A stretch of 64,000 nucleotides of DNA, taken from Beta vulgaris subsp. vulgaris. Taxonomy: Eukaryota; Streptophyta; Magnoliopsida; Caryophyllales; Amaranthaceae. This document shows, piece after piece, positions 1-23,900 of this stretch. Each line of letters opens with the position of its first letter. The first letter of the stretch is position 1. The DNA is taken from NCBI RefSeq assembly GCF_026745355.1, contig NC_079202.1, positions 25,255,623 to 25,319,622 on the forward strand, read 5' to 3'. The position numbers were made by a program, and so were the translations under genes. Below the pieces are notes generated by a model. That model did no database searches. It was not told the origin of the DNA and saw only the letters and a list, made by a program, of their open reading frames with translations.

Positions 1-1205
1 GATGCTAACAAGTTAAATCACATGACATCTAGATACAAGGTGATTGGTTCATCTTCAGCAATTTCCTTTCAACATACATCATTCTTTCGCTATTTGAATA
101 ATTTACTCTCAAGTATTCATCATTATAGTATGGAGAAAGATCACCAACATTGAAGTTGCATTCAGACCTCCAAAATCATCGGGAGATTCCACTTTATAAG
201 CACTATTCACCAAAAGCTTAAAGAACTTGGAAAGGACCACTGCTCTTGGCATCATCTTTTTCTTCCTCTTTCTTGGAAAATGTTCCTTTTTCAAATGCAC
301 CCAAACTAGATGACTAGGTTTACAGATAAGTTGCTTTCAGCTTTTATTGGCATTTCCCTTCATTGCAAATTCATGTTCTCCATTCGAGCCTTGTCTTCAC
401 TTGCTCACATGTAACCTGAAAAACTTCAATTCTCTTCTATGAATTTGAATGTATAACACCCTTAGGAGAGGAATCGATTAATAGGAACAAAGGATTCACA
501 CTGTCAACTACCTCAAATGCAGAACACGCGATTACAATAGTATGAAAGCACGGTTGTAAGCAAATCTCGCATCTCGAAGCTTCAAATCCCAATCCTTTCG
601 AGTCTTACCAACCAATCCCCTCAACAAACTTTGAATTGGCCATCGGTTTGTGCATAACATGAAATAATAAACCGTAACTTAGTAGCAGCCATGTACCATA
701 CCTTCTTCAATAGTGACTCAAAAATTTGGTATCTTGATCCCAAAAAATACTTTTATGGAATGCCTTGCAATTTCATAACCTCCCGAAAATGTGAATCATC
801 AACATATTGAGCATCATCCATCTTGTTGATAGGAGTAAAATGCGCCAATTTTGCGAATCTGCCATCACACGACTTTTGCCTTCTTTATACTTCGATGAAG
901 AAGCAAAAGTGAAAGAGTGGAGGAAATTTCACCCACTTTGCATGTCTACGGTTGAGTTTTTGTTGACCATAAATGTACTTAAGAGCCTTGTGATCCGAAT
1001 GTTAGATGAATGGCATAGGCCTCGAGTAGTGAGCCCAATGATCCATAGAACAAAAAATAACATAGAATTCTCGAGTAGTTCAACTTGGCACCTCTAGGCT
1101 CTAAGGTTCTCACTAGAGAAAGAAATAGGGCATTTCTCTTGAATAAAAACCACTCCAATGCCAATACCACTTGCTTCAGAACATGGTTTGAAGATGTGGC
1201 TGCAT
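1..1205 (-). mobile_element. Ty3/gypsy pol remnant (RNase H to integrase C-terminus)
   Basis: On the minus strand, reading from about 1205 down to 60, the translated pieces follow the order of a gypsy pol gene. An RNase H region lies near 1180-980 (asp-his-lys motif SDHKALKY, then [12 protein letters not shown] near 950). An integrase-core segment lies near 640-490 (TRKDWDLKLRDARFAYNR). An integrase C-terminal segment lies at 300-110 (VWVHLKKEHFPRKRKKKMMPRA, then NSAYKVESPDDFGG). Frames change several times and stops are frequent, so it is dead. It lies upstream of the first visible exon of the DUF21 gene and is probably inside one of its introns. The left end is cut by the window edge and no LTR was identified. 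Confidence 0.75.
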
Positions 1206-1472
1206 TTGTGATGTTGCAGAATTGGTAGCTGTGAGCGAGGTCAAAATTGTTGCTGTTTAGTATTGTTTACGAAGTCTTTGTATATGTTTATACTACCTGT
1301 AACTAGAGAACTTATGAATTTGGTCTCAAACACAAATATTTGATTATATTTTATGCAATTATAATTGCACAAAATATACAATTTTTTTGGTGTACAGTAA
1401 TGCACATATAACAAGGGTAACATTTTTCCTTAAATCGGTCACTAATACCTGTCACATGGGGATAACTTTCTG

Positions 1473-1517
1473 CCTTAAATGGGTCACTTTTACTTATATA
1501 GATTGACCCATTTAAGG
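1473..1517. repeat. Short perfect stem-loop in intron
   Basis: CCTTAAATGGGTCA at 1473-1486 is the exact reverse complement of 1504-1517, with a 17-nt loop. The surrounding 1430-1620 stretch repeats variants of TGACCCATTTTGAC. No other feature was recognised between 1206 and 1720. Confidence 0.45.
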
Positions 1518-1720
1518 TTAAGTTACCCTTTGCTTAAAAGTGACTCCTTTTGACTTGAAAAATGACCCATTTTGACTTGGAAGTACCCACTTTTACTAAA
1601 ATTGAACTAGTATGACAATAATTTATCATATACCTGAAGCACACAATACTAATAGTTTATACTTATGAGTTGCTTTTACTATGTGAATTTTATACTGTGC
1701 ATACTATCTTGTTTGAACAG

Positions 1721-12986
<11,266 letters not shown>

Positions 12987-13811
12987 CATACCTCATCCAC
13001 TGATTGTACAAATGGTGCTGTTACAACAGTACGATCTGCTCACTGGCTTGAATAGCACTTCTTAATCAGGCTGTCTGAGGTGAGGGCTAAAGCTTCCAAG
13101 GGGTATGTGTCCGAGGAAAGAGAATATTATAGTTTATTTACTACTGGTAAATATAGTGGTTGATATTTTTTCTGGTGCTGCATGATATAATATTTTGCTC
13201 CAAATCTTTTAAGACGATGAGATGCTGCAGTGTAATGCAACTGATTGTATATACGCCTTCTTTTGGACAATTGCACTATAAATTCAATTACTTATTGATA
13301 TAGCTTTAACGAAACTTTTGTCATCTTGTGATAAATTAATGATTCTCTTCAATTGATGTTGATGAGTAAATTAAAGCTTTTGTCAATTTTACTTGAAAAT
13401 GAACCTGGGGTCGTTCTAAATTCAATTCACGACTCTCTAAAAAATTGGGTGCTATTCACTACTTATTTCTGACTTCTTGAATGCAATGGTTTCACCGTGA
13501 AATACTCTCACTATACATCTTAAAGAATCACTTTTTGGTTACACTTCTCAACTAACCCCTCTAGTTTAAATAGTAAGTCAAGATCGTATTATATGTACAC
13601 TCTCTTATCATAATATTTTTTACACTTTCTTTTTTTATATGTCGCAAAATATTTTTTACATTTTTATTTTGAGATATGACCTATTATTATTTTTATCATT
13701 CCATCTTTAACTATTGGTCTACAATCTCTCTCCTCCAAATAAAATAATACCACTCTTATTACCTAACAATTCTAACCATGATTTACATTATCTCTCATTA
13801 AACTACAATAA
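12987..13811. other. 3' untranslated region and intergenic sequence of the DUF21 gene
   Basis: Sequence after the TGA at 12986 is not coding. The first 200-300 bp are probably 3' UTR, but no clear polyadenylation site could be picked. The rest is AT-rich. Confidence 0.4.
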
Positions 13812-13813
13812 TA

Positions 13814-14072
13814 CTTCCTCCGTTTCTAAATTAGTGCAACACTTTTTGTTTTTACGTTTGTCAATGCATTATTTTAACCATTAATATCTTCAATTATCAA
13901 TAAGTAAAAATTATAAAAAGTTGATATTAAAAAAATTCACATTCGGACGAATCTAACAAGATCCCACATGACTATGTTTTTCCTAAAATGTAAATCACAA
14001 AAGCTAATTAAAGTTTAAACTGTGAATAGTAAACACTATGCAAATGTTGCACTTATTTAGAAACTGAGGAAG
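13814..14072 (-). mobile_element. Stowaway MITE, uninterrupted 259-bp copy
   Basis: It starts CTTCCTCCGTTTC and ends GAAACTGAGGAAG with TA duplications at 13812-13813 and 14073-14074. It is the reverse complement of the family member at 7012 and shows what that copy looked like before its nested insertion. An isolated GACGGAGGAAGTA at about 14190 may be one end of another Stowaway. Confidence 0.92.
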
Positions 14073-15358
14073 TATTACTTATCACTAACTATTAACTCCT
14101 ATCACATTTTTTCAATAAAATAACAATTGATAACAAAATAACTTATCTAAAACTACTTGCCTTAATAAGTGTTAAGACTATTCTGGGACGGAGGAAGTAC
14201 TAATTATTTTTAAAAATTCCTACATTATCATTTCTAAATCCATCATCCAACATTTCAACCTTTACTTGCGAAACTCCGTCTCCTGAATCCATGCTACCGC
14301 ATCACTAGCTAAGTGATAGTTTGCACTACCATGATTGTTTTGCATTTGATTGTTCGTGGTAAGATTTAACTTTATTATGGGGCGCCTAACCTAAGTGCGC
14401 TATTGTGCTTATAGAACTCCTTAGGTATCGCATTGATCTTGATTTTAACTTGGTATTTTTTGATACTTGATAGTGCATACATTCTGATATGATTGGGCCA
14501 TTTCATTTCACGATCTTAGATCCAGAGTTATTCTTGTTTTCATACTATCCTTTTTCTAGCTCATTGAGCCTTTGTTACTGTGTTTTATTAATACCTACAT
14601 TACAAGTCCTTGGCCTCACTTGCTTTGGTTTGTATTGAATTGAAGTGATCTATTTTTGGTTCAGATGGATGAAAGAGTATGTTTAATGAGCTTGAAAATT
14701 GAATTTAAAATTCAAACAAGAGAAAAAAAGTGTGAGAAAAATGAAATAAATGACAAAAGGCGAAAAAAGAGTTATTAATAAAGTGAAAAACGGTTTCTTG
14801 AATTTCTTGAGTGAAAAATTTTGTTGGTTATTTATTTGGAGATTGTTTGTTGTTGCATAGAGTTGGTGTGACCTTTCTAGTCATGTTTTCAGTTATACGA
14901 TACTCCCCCTTCTTGGTTTTCCATCACAATTCTCTAATCATTTTCCATACCTTTGACTTCAACCCCATTACAATCCTTAAAGTTCTTCTTGATCATTATG
15001 TATTGTATTGTGGAGTAAATATTGTTTCATCTGAGTGATTTGATTTAGGTTGAGTGTTACAATTATCCTTTAAACACATGATAGACTTGAGTAGACATAA
15101 CTCTAATGATGTTTATCATGTTTGGTTAATCTTGTTTGTGGGAGATGGTTTGTGGTATGACTGGAAAGTCAATTGTGATACATGTCATGATATGCGGCTT
15201 TGTTCGAGATTGTCTCTATGCTTGGTTTGTATAGTGATTATGTCTCTTGTTCTATAAGTTGAAGTTTAGCCAGGTTTTAGTTCTATATTGTAGGTTGACT
15301 TACCTTTCACGTGTCTATATCTTAGGGCTTGAGGCAATAGTTTAGCTTGAGGGAGTTT

Positions 15359-15375
15359 TATATATATATATACCT

Positions 15376-15457
<82 letters not shown>

Positions 15458-15517
15458 TATATATATATGTTATATATATATGTATAATATGTATATATAT
15501 ATATATGTATATATATG

Positions 15518-15563
<46 letters not shown>
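15359..15563. repeat. Imperfect (TA)n microsatellite
   Basis: About 205 bp of TA repeats interrupted by TATGTATA steps, at the start of the LTR that ends at 17083. Confidence 0.95.
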
Positions 15564-15564
<1 letters not shown>

Positions 15565-16139
15565 GTTGCATTCTAGAGCATTTAGATTCAAATTTAGGTT
15601 CGTATTGCATTTATTCTTAAGTTATGCTATTCTACTCATATTTGGTATGTTTTCATCTTTTTAATTAATTTCAGGTATTTAGGACGTATTTGGAATATAA
15701 TTAGCTAAACTTGAGGATTAGGAGCATTTAGAAGGAAGCTACAATGATAAGGATCATAATGGAGTGTCATTAGTGCGAGTTTGAGCGAAAACAAAGCGGA
15801 AAATTATTACAAGAAATGTGAAAAAAGAATCATGTCTACTCTTCTAATCATAATTTTTAATGTGCTTATGAGAATTGAATAATTTATGTGGACCTGAAAC
15901 TAGATTTGAGCTTTCCAAGCATAGGTGGTACGCCCCGAGGAGAATTCAAGTCAAGGAGTTATGCCTTTCTTACGCGCGGATCACTTAATTCCCCGATTTA
16001 GTAAATAATTCTACTTTCCTTATCTTGCAACTTACTTTCCTAGTCATATTAGGTTATTTAATACTCATGTTTTTTTAACTTTCTCACTTATAAACTTGAC
16101 ACTATTCTTACTTATGGAGATTCTTCTCAATTTATAAGA

Positions 16140-16304
16140 AAAAAATATAATCATGTGGGGTCTTGTTTGATTCGTCTCAAGTAGTACTTTTTTAATATCC
16201 AATCGTTATACGTTTTACTAATATATAGTAAAAGATATTGAAGTTCAAAGAGGTGAATTGGGAGACGAACACAGGAAAGTGAGAAGGATAAAAAACGGAG
16301 GGAG
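16140..16304 (+). mobile_element. Stowaway-like MITE fragment inside the LTR
   Basis: It shares ATCATGTGGGGTCTTGTTTG and the following blocks with 2969-3146 and ends AAAACGGAGGGAG followed by TA. The left terminus is not clear. Confidence 0.5.
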
Positions 16305-17199
16305 TATATTTAGATTATCAATCACTTCCGTGCTCTCTCCTCTCCTCTCTCATTATTATTAGTTTTAGTTTTCATCATCTTTTCTCTCTAGTATTTTAGT
16401 AAACCTAAGTTTCTCTTTTTCTACATTACTTCATGAGTTTTATTTATTTATTTCTTTCATTAATTTCTTTAATTATGATTTCCTTTGTAGATTTAGATTT
16501 TATTCTTATTTCATCATTGAGTAGTTTTTATAATCTATGATTTGCCAATCCATGTTTATATGCTATGAATCTTGATTGATGTTATTGGTGGTTTGATTAA
16601 TCATTAGTATTTATAACTGATTAGGTTTATTATGTTAAGCTTACAACCTGACCAATGGTCTGATTAAATATGGTTAATAACGAGTCATAGATCGAGAAAT
16701 AGTACTCTTTACAGCCTTACATGCAATTAGCAAACTTAATTATGTTAACGGTCGTATTGCATATGTTGCTTTGAGAGCGTTAAGACCTGGCCGTATGATT
16801 AACTTATGTTCTAGATATTTAATTTATTCAACTATTGATGATATTTTGATATATCATGATTATGAACATGGTGAACCATTGTCCAAGATCTTTTTAGTTT
16901 GATTTTCTTATTTATCAGTTAGAACCTTTCATTCATTTAACTTTGATCTTGTTTAGTTTTCCTGTACTTTAGAGGCTAGATTAAAACGGCAATCTCTCTT
17001 TAGATTCGACCTTACTACCCTACGACATATTGTTAGGAGTTTTTGCTAGGAGTTACTTTTGACAGGTGTACAACCGCCTATCAATGATAATAACTTTTCT
17101 TTCAACCAAGATGTAGAATTCGAAGATGATTGTGGAACCATATTAATATTTCAATTTTATGTAGCAGGTGTTTCCATGCTGGAATTGACTAAGGGTGCG

Positions 17200-17250
17200 T
17201 TTGATTCAACTTATTTTATCTTATCTTATCTTATCTTATCTTAACCATGA
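17200..17250. repeat. (TTATC)n with MITE-like end
   Basis: GGGTGCGTTTGATTCAACTT followed by five to six TTATC units. The GGGTGCGTTTG start recalls hAT-type MITE ends, but no partner end was seen. Confidence 0.35.
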
Positions 17251-17814
17251 GTGAATCCTACTTCTTAATGATCATAGCAGAAGTACTTGGACATTTATCC
17301 TGCATAACAAAGGACAAGTTTTCAGGACAATTAGTGACTTTCTCATCATGGTAGAAAACCAGTTTGAAAAGAAAATCAAGTACATTAGATCCAACAATGG
17401 CACTAGGATTTTGCAGGAAGGCACAATGTGCTTTGATATTTCAGAAAAGAGAATTCTCCACCAAACAAGCATTGTTAGGGTTAACCCAACAAAATGGAAG
17501 GGTAGTCAAGTTTACATGCAGAATGACCCGCTTTTGACAAGAAATTTATTGCGTACTTGTATTAGGTTCCAAACCTCTTTACGACCTCATCACATCAATC
17601 TTCAGAAAGAGAAAACAGAGAGATAGCCAGGGAGTTCAAGATTCAAAACAACCTACCCAAAAGGTTTTGGGGCGAATGTGTATTTTTTGCAACCTATTTG
17701 ATTAACAGACCACCTAACTCCATATTGAAGTGAAAGACTCCATCTGAAGTGCTCCATGAATAAAACCAACATGCGAACACCTTCAAGAGTGTCTCGATGT
17801 TTGTGCTATGACTT

Positions 17815-18722
17815 TAGTTTTAAAAGACGCTAGGCGCAAGGCGAAGATGCAAGCATCCTGTAGGCGAGGCGCTACCAAAAACCTTTTAAATCAATTATAG
17901 AACATATTTTATGCTTAAAACATAATAATTTTTTAAAAAATATAACCTGTTGTAGTTACATATTATATGTCACTGCCTACTCGTTACTAGATATTGTAAC
18001 TCAAAAAAATGTATATTTTATTTTAGGAGGAACTAGGATGGGAGCTTTGTCAAGAAAAATGGAAGCAGAACTGACTTCTTGCGGTCATTAGTTGAAAAAA
18101 AAAAGGCAAAGGAAAAAGAAATAGAACAACAAAAAGATAGAAGGAAAAAGGAAAAAAGAGATAATGTCAAATGACTTCTGCTGGTCAATATTTGAAAAAG
18201 GAAAGAGGGTCCCTCAAGCTGTAAAAAAGAAGATCGAAGAGAACAAATAGGAAAGAGTCCCTTAAAAAAAAATCAGAAAGCGAGAAAGAGAGGAAGCTCG
18301 AAGAAAGATAAAAAAAAATACCTAAAGATTGCGCGCCGCCGGAAATACTAGAGAAGTGGTGCCGAAATTAATAGTAGTTGACCCACCGTCCACCGGCTTC
18401 CTCTATCATATATCGACATGTAGAAGACCATAAATTCCCACCAAATCATGAATTAGGGGTTTCTCCCAAATTAGAGATTATTAATTATAGTTCCATTTTG
18501 ATGAAATTTAACGTCAAAAAAACAAAAGGCTTTTGCTCGAAATTGGTTAATTAAAGCCAAGTTTGTTTAAATTTGAAGGAATTTATCTTCTTTTTTATAT
18601 TTCTCAAATCATATATATCTTCCCTTTATCCTATGCCTCTTTATTAAAAGCAGTCAAGCACTGCGCCTCAACAAGGCAGCAAAAAGCGCGCCCCTCTACC
18701 CTAAAGTATTGCGCCTCGCCTA
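17815..18722. mobile_element. GGCGC-rich insertion in copia pol
   Basis: The copia reading is lost between about 17815 and 18725. The left edge carries GACGCTAGGCGCAAGGCG and TAGGCGAGGCGC. The right edge carries the inverted motif TTGCGCCTCGCCTAAG. Such GGCGC inverted ends occur in plant MITE families. About 45 codons of copia sequence seem to be missing at the site, so this may be an insertion with deletion. No clean target duplication was found. Confidence 0.45.
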
Positions 18723-19419
18723 AGTTTGAGGAGGTGATTTTTTTAATGCCTCTTCGATACCCATACATGTTTCATATCCAGGGATGTAAGTTTCGTGGAA
18801 AACTATTTTCCTTACAAGGAAGGGAATGTGAAAGGATAACAAATATTGTCAAGGTGAAGAAAAAAGATGAAGGAGCATATGAATTTGAAAAGAGGTGTAT
18901 TCCATGACTTGCATGACAGTCAACATGATGATGACATCAAGAGAGTAGGAAATGAACAAGAGAGAATTGATGCAGAAACTAATGTTTTAGTTCCTAACAT
19001 CAATGAGATACAGGATACAAGGGGAATTAATACAATGGAAAAGAAAGCAAGAAGGTCTTCCGCACGAGCAAAAATCCTAGAGAAATACAAGGACTTTACA
19101 TGTCCTACCTTACAGAAGAATAAAACTGGTTTAGAAGCGGTTGTCTCACCAGAACATGCTAGTGAGCCTGTATCTTACTATCAATTCAGCCAATGAACTT
19201 GAAGCTTTGGAGAAGAATGAGACATGGGAAATGATTGAATTGCCGAAAGGGAAGAACGCCACGGGGTCTAAATGGGATAACAAAACAAAGTTGTTGCCAA
19301 CTGCAGAAATTGAAAGGTTGAAGCGAAGAAAAGTAAGCCATTGGCTATCATTTGCTACTGTAAGAACAGTCATAGCAGTAGCTGTTATAAAGGGTCGGAA
19401 ATTATGTCACTTAGATGTG

Positions 19420-19505
19420 TGATAGAGTATAAATCTATTCCTGGGGCCTCAACCAAAAGCTTAAGCTGATGGTTGAGGCCCCAGGAATAGATTTATACTC
19501 TATCA
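19420..19505. mobile_element. 86-bp palindromic mini-element with TG..CA ends and ATGTG duplication
   Basis: Arms 19420-19455 and 19470-19505 are perfect 36-bp inverted copies. The 14-nt centre contains the palindrome AGCTTAAGCT, so the whole element is self-complementary but for two positions. It begins TGATAGAG and ends CTCTATCA. ATGTG occurs at 19415-19419 and 19506-19510. Removing the element and one ATGTG restores the copia reading CHLDV-NNVFLHG. TG..CA ends with a 5-bp duplication are the signature of LTR-retrotransposon integrase. The arm (TATAAATC, then GGGGCCTCAACC) looks like the first bases of a copia LTR. Confidence 0.9.
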
Positions 19506-20630
19506 ATGTGAACAATGTCTTCCTACATGGGCATTTGGTAGAGGAGGTCTAAATGAAACCTCCACCTAAGTATGATAAAAGGATTACCTGGACAAGTTTG
19601 TAGATTGAAGAAATCTATTTATGGGCTCCAACATGCTTCCAAGCAAATGGAATAATTGATGTAGAAGTTTTCGTTGGCTTGGGGAGTTGGGGTTCACACA
19701 ATCCACATAGGATTATACAATGTTCACGAGGATGAAGGAGAGACTTTTCATTATAATCCTAGTTTATGTAGATGATATGTTGATCACAGCAGATGATCAA
19801 GAACATATCAAGGAATTCACTATCAAAAACCTAGGTGAACTCAGTTACTTCCTAGGCATAGAGATCTCTACAAGAAAAGAAGGGATCAGCACAAGTATGT
19901 GAAAGACCTCATAAAAGACTCATATCTACAAGATTGCAAACATGTGGTTACACTTACACCCCTCTACCACTTAGTCTAAAACTTTCAACTGAGGGGAAGT
20001 GTTGGAGAATCCAACTATTTACAGAAGGATTACAGGACCAGACATTTCATATATTCACTGCAACATTTAAGCCAGTTCATGAGCAACCCCAGGAAGCCTC
20101 ACACATCCAAGCTGCTCATCACCTTATCAAATATCTCCAGAGAACTTCTCATTATGGATTAATTCTGACTCTACACATATTGTTAGTGGATACAGTGATG
20201 CTGATTTCAGCTCGTGCGTCTCTAGTTGGAAGTCACTAAGTGCTTATTGCATTTTCCTGGGCAATAACCTGATTTCTTAGAAGACCAAGAAGCAGAAGAC
20301 AGTCAACAAGTCCCTCCGCTGAAGCTTAATATAGGAGCTTATCATGTAGTACCACTCCACATAAATATACCTAAGCCTATTACTCTCTTCTGCGACAACA
20401 AGGCTGCTGAGCACATTGCTCACAACCTTGTGTTCCATGAGAGAACCGAACATCTGCCTAGAGACTGCCATTATGTGAGACAATACAATACAATCTGGAT
20501 TTTTGACACAAACATGTTCCCAGTGAGCTACAACTAGCTGATGTGGTTACCAAGATACTCCCCTCTTCTCAGCACTATTTTCTTGGTTCCAAGCTTGGAG
20601 TTGTTCACATACTCCAGCGTGAGGGGAGGC

Positions 20631-20914
20631 TGTGAAAAAATGGAAGTTTTCACCTACATTCACAGCTCATTATTCAGGCCTAAGGGATTATCCTCCCCCC
20701 TTTTATTCTATTTTCTAGCTATTTTTGTCTTTTCTGTGATGCCAAACTTATCACGTGACCTCACTCTTTTGTACATGTGTATTTCCTGTAAAGTACGTCT
20801 AGGGATTGCTGTTGTTGCAGCTCTGTATACAAGAGAGAAAAGAGCAGATTCTTCTCAGCTCACATCACTGTGAACTTTGTTCATTTTACCATTTTAGAAT
20901 CTCCCTAATTTACA
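20631..20914 (+). repeat. Copia 3' LTR
   Basis: It begins TGTGAAAAAATGG directly after the polypurine tract at 20621-20630 and probably ends CTAATTTACA at 20914 (about 284 bp). The end is inferred from the TGT..ACA rule because no 5' LTR is available for comparison. It reaches to within about 50 bp of the stop codon of the convergent gene. Confidence 0.6.
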
Positions 20915-20964
20915 GAAACCTTTAAGCTTGTATACAATTTCACCCGTGGCAATCCAAATGGAAG

Positions 20965-23900
20965 TCATACTTCGATGCATCCCTTGATACCTTGCTCAAA
21001 TTTGTCGAGGGACGACAATGAATCCATTACAGCATCTGCAATCTTTTGTCTGCTTCATATAACAACAAACAAGTTAGAAACAAAATCATGCAGATAATTT
21101 CTCTAAGTTCATATCAATCGACATATAAATATTAAATACTACCTCCACTCAAAAAAAAAAGAAAAAGAGAGCATACTACTTGCTCAAAACCTCGTACGTG
21201 TCTCTTAACAACAGGTGAATTGGATTTGGATGAGAAACCTTGGGTGAACAGGCAGATGACATGAACTGGAACAATGTACAGAGGCGGTTCTTGGCTGTAC
21301 AAGATGAGCAACCTAACAGGACCCCAGACGAAAGGGGCCGGGAATTTGGTATCTAACTTTAAGGTTTCCAATATACTCGGAAAAAATAAATGTGAACCAG
21401 TGGTTAAGATGTTGGGCTATCTACTGCGTGGTCAGATGTTCGATTAATGTTTGACAGTTGGACTGTCTTTTTTTTTTCTACCAAGATAAACTCTTCAATT
21501 CTCTGGTTCTTGGTCTCCTTCATTTACTTCATCCATCTGCCAAACCAAATCCCAAATCTCAAAGTATCCATCTACTTCTCCTAAAAAAAATTCAACCTTT
21601 AGAATTTTCAGAATTACATATCTTTACATTTGGGATTAAATCAAAAGTCGAAAATCGGAAAAATCTCACATCTAAGTGATTCAATGCAATGGCAAGGTCG
21701 GCAAAACCCCATCTTGTATGGTAATATAGAAGTTTTCAATTTTTAGTTTTATTTTACATTAATTATTTCTGCCAGTAGATTCATTTTAATTTAGTAAATT
21801 TACACTATGAATTGAGGGCTCAACTTTGAGAACTTGTACAGGGCCTTCATGATCTCGGCCCCACCCCTAACAATGTAACAATTTGTAAACAGAGGTGATA
21901 ATAGTCTTGTGATTACCCGATGATAACATATGTTTTACAACTTGTACCAGGTCCAAATATAAATCAATCATAAGATCTTCTGAGTGCTATAACTAATTTC
22001 ACTAATCTATATGCACCCAACACTTTCTGAAACAGAACAAAAAAGAGAAACGAAAGAATCATGAGATAAAAGAAAAAAAGAACCAACAGTAGACTCTAAC
22101 AACCAGGCAGTATCATAAAAGAAGTGGCCTCTGAAAATTTAATAGGTCAGAAAAACATCGATCATTTATGATCCCATTGTAACGGTTCAATTTCTGGCAG
22201 TAGTAAGCTCACATTCTCCTACACCTCTAACCTTCCTAGGAAGATTCCCAGTACTGACTCGCTTAGATTTGAGACGTTGATTTGGGGATTGAACAGCAAA
22301 TTCAAGGACTTGGATTGTTACCCTTATCATCGAATTCGAAAACACATACCTCTGTGAGGCAAGTTGAAGATTGGCTTCCTTGACCACACCATTAAGAAGA
22401 GTGAATGATCTGCCCCCACACCCCCACCAACCCCCGCCCCAAAAAAATTGAAAAAAGTTAGAAATTTACTAATAAATAAATATAAACACAAATCACAATA
22501 AGATCAATCACAGAATAAAACAAAACAAATAATGATATATATTACATGGACACGGGTACTAGTATCAGATAAAGGTACGGATCTGCGTGTCTAATACAGC
22601 AAATCTGAAAATTTTGTATACAGGACACTGCCTAGAGTTAGACACGGGCATGCAGATAAAATTTGCGAAAAACTATCTAATAAGATCCAGTTTTTGTGAG
22701 AATTTACCTGAAAAAAATGGGCACAAAAATATATTTGTGCCAAAAAAGTACCAGTGGCCAGATTGCAGTAGGTTGACTTTACTTTCCAGCGATAACCCAC
22801 ATGTGTCTTGTACATGTTATTACTTTACCCCCTCGTTCCTTTCCCCGTTCCTCTGTTTCTTCTCCCGGTTGTCTTTCCCTCTTCAACTGCATTCACTCTC
22901 TTTCCAATATTTAATCTCTCCTCATTAGGTAACAGCACATGTATCTCAATAATAATAAGGGAAATGTTATCAAGGTGCTTATTTCTCCTTGTTAGCTTCA
23001 ACCACCCATTTCCTCCTACCACCACAGACAAATTCGCTCACTACCGTCAACCAGATCCCCCTGGTAGCTCACCTCCCCAAAAACTATACCTTCCACCAGC
23101 ATTTCTATCACCCTCTCATGGAAAATGATTTACTTCAACTTTCTTCTACCTCTACTTTGTGCCTAGAGTACAGTGAGACTTAAGGTATGCTTAAGTCCAA
23201 ACTTTCTGGCAATTCATTTCCTACTTTAGATAGGGGTGCGTATCTATTCTCCTTGCAGATGAAAAATTTACACACCTTTTTCCAAACTATACATGGTATT
23301 AAGTGCATTATTCTTTTCCATTTTCTAGAAAAAAGAAAGAGCTTCTCCCACTTTAATTTTTTTTCTCACATGATAAGAGCACCAGCCTTTCTGGACCTGC
23401 CCATAATTTCTCTCTACTCTCTTCCTTCCTACACCTGAGCTTCTCTTTCCTCCACCTCATCTTCCCCTAACTTTATTCCTTACCCTCCCCAATTTATATT
23501 TATACAAATTATATATTAGTCTAAATTATAAAAAGTTGTTATTCTGGAAATACCCTATTATCTTAGTCACATCAAGTATTGAACTTCAACATCACAAGCC
23601 TAGAAAAGTCAGGCTTCTACAACCTTCGACAAAATTTTAGTGCGACAAAAGAAGCTCCTCCTTCACCTAAGTGAACTCATACTTCAATCTCTCTCTCACC
23701 TCTCGCTATCAATATGCAATTGAAATAACCTATATAATGCATAAACAAGATCTTAATAGATGTGTATTGAACCACTAGCCAACCAATTTTCAGGACGAGA
23801 ATCACCATTGATCAAAGTAACAATAAAAGTGCATGAGGGACCCTATTAAGGAAGTAATAAATTGCATAAGTTCTCTCCGAGGACAGAGTGTAACAGTGCC

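Larger units (their letters stand above)
14330..17083 (+). mobile_element. 3' end of a Tat/Athila-lineage LTR retrotransposon
   Basis: A polypurine tract TTTAGCTTGAGGGAGTTT (about 15341-15358) preceded by GGGCTTGAGGCAA matches the conserved segment just upstream of the 3' LTR in Tat/Athila elements, and the same motif is seen in complement at 34333. The LTR would be about 15359-17083. It contains TAGAGCATTTAGATTCA and ends with GACAGGTGTACAACCGCCT followed by ATCA. The start of the LTR is overrun by a TA repeat. The upstream 14330-15340 is non-coding internal sequence, with an uncertain left limit. No 5' LTR or coding region is present. Confidence 0.55.
17272..20914 (+). pseudogene. Ty1/copia pol pseudogene with 3' LTR
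   Basis: The 5' part is missing. Integrase-core sequence runs 17280-17790 (MVENQFEKKIKYIRSNNGT, then INRPPN). The RVxxCLCY motif follows near 17800 and is cut by a GGCGC-rich insertion. The linker before reverse transcriptase resumes near 18727. Reverse transcriptase covers 19190-19900: WDNKTKL region, CHLDV interrupted by an 86-bp palindrome, then NNVFLHG and YVDDMLITADD. RNase H is at 20370-20500 (LFCDNKAAEHIAHN and ERTEHLPRDCHYVR). The last pol residues end at a polypurine tract GAGGGGAGGC (20621-20630), followed by the LTR. Several stops and frameshifts make it inactive. It lies tail to tail with the lumen-protein gene. Confidence 0.85.

Noticed and set aside
22587..23438. Several overlapping open frames of 60-113 codons
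   Set aside because: They come from pyrimidine-rich intron sequence, lack motifs, and lie between confirmed exons of the opposite-strand gene.
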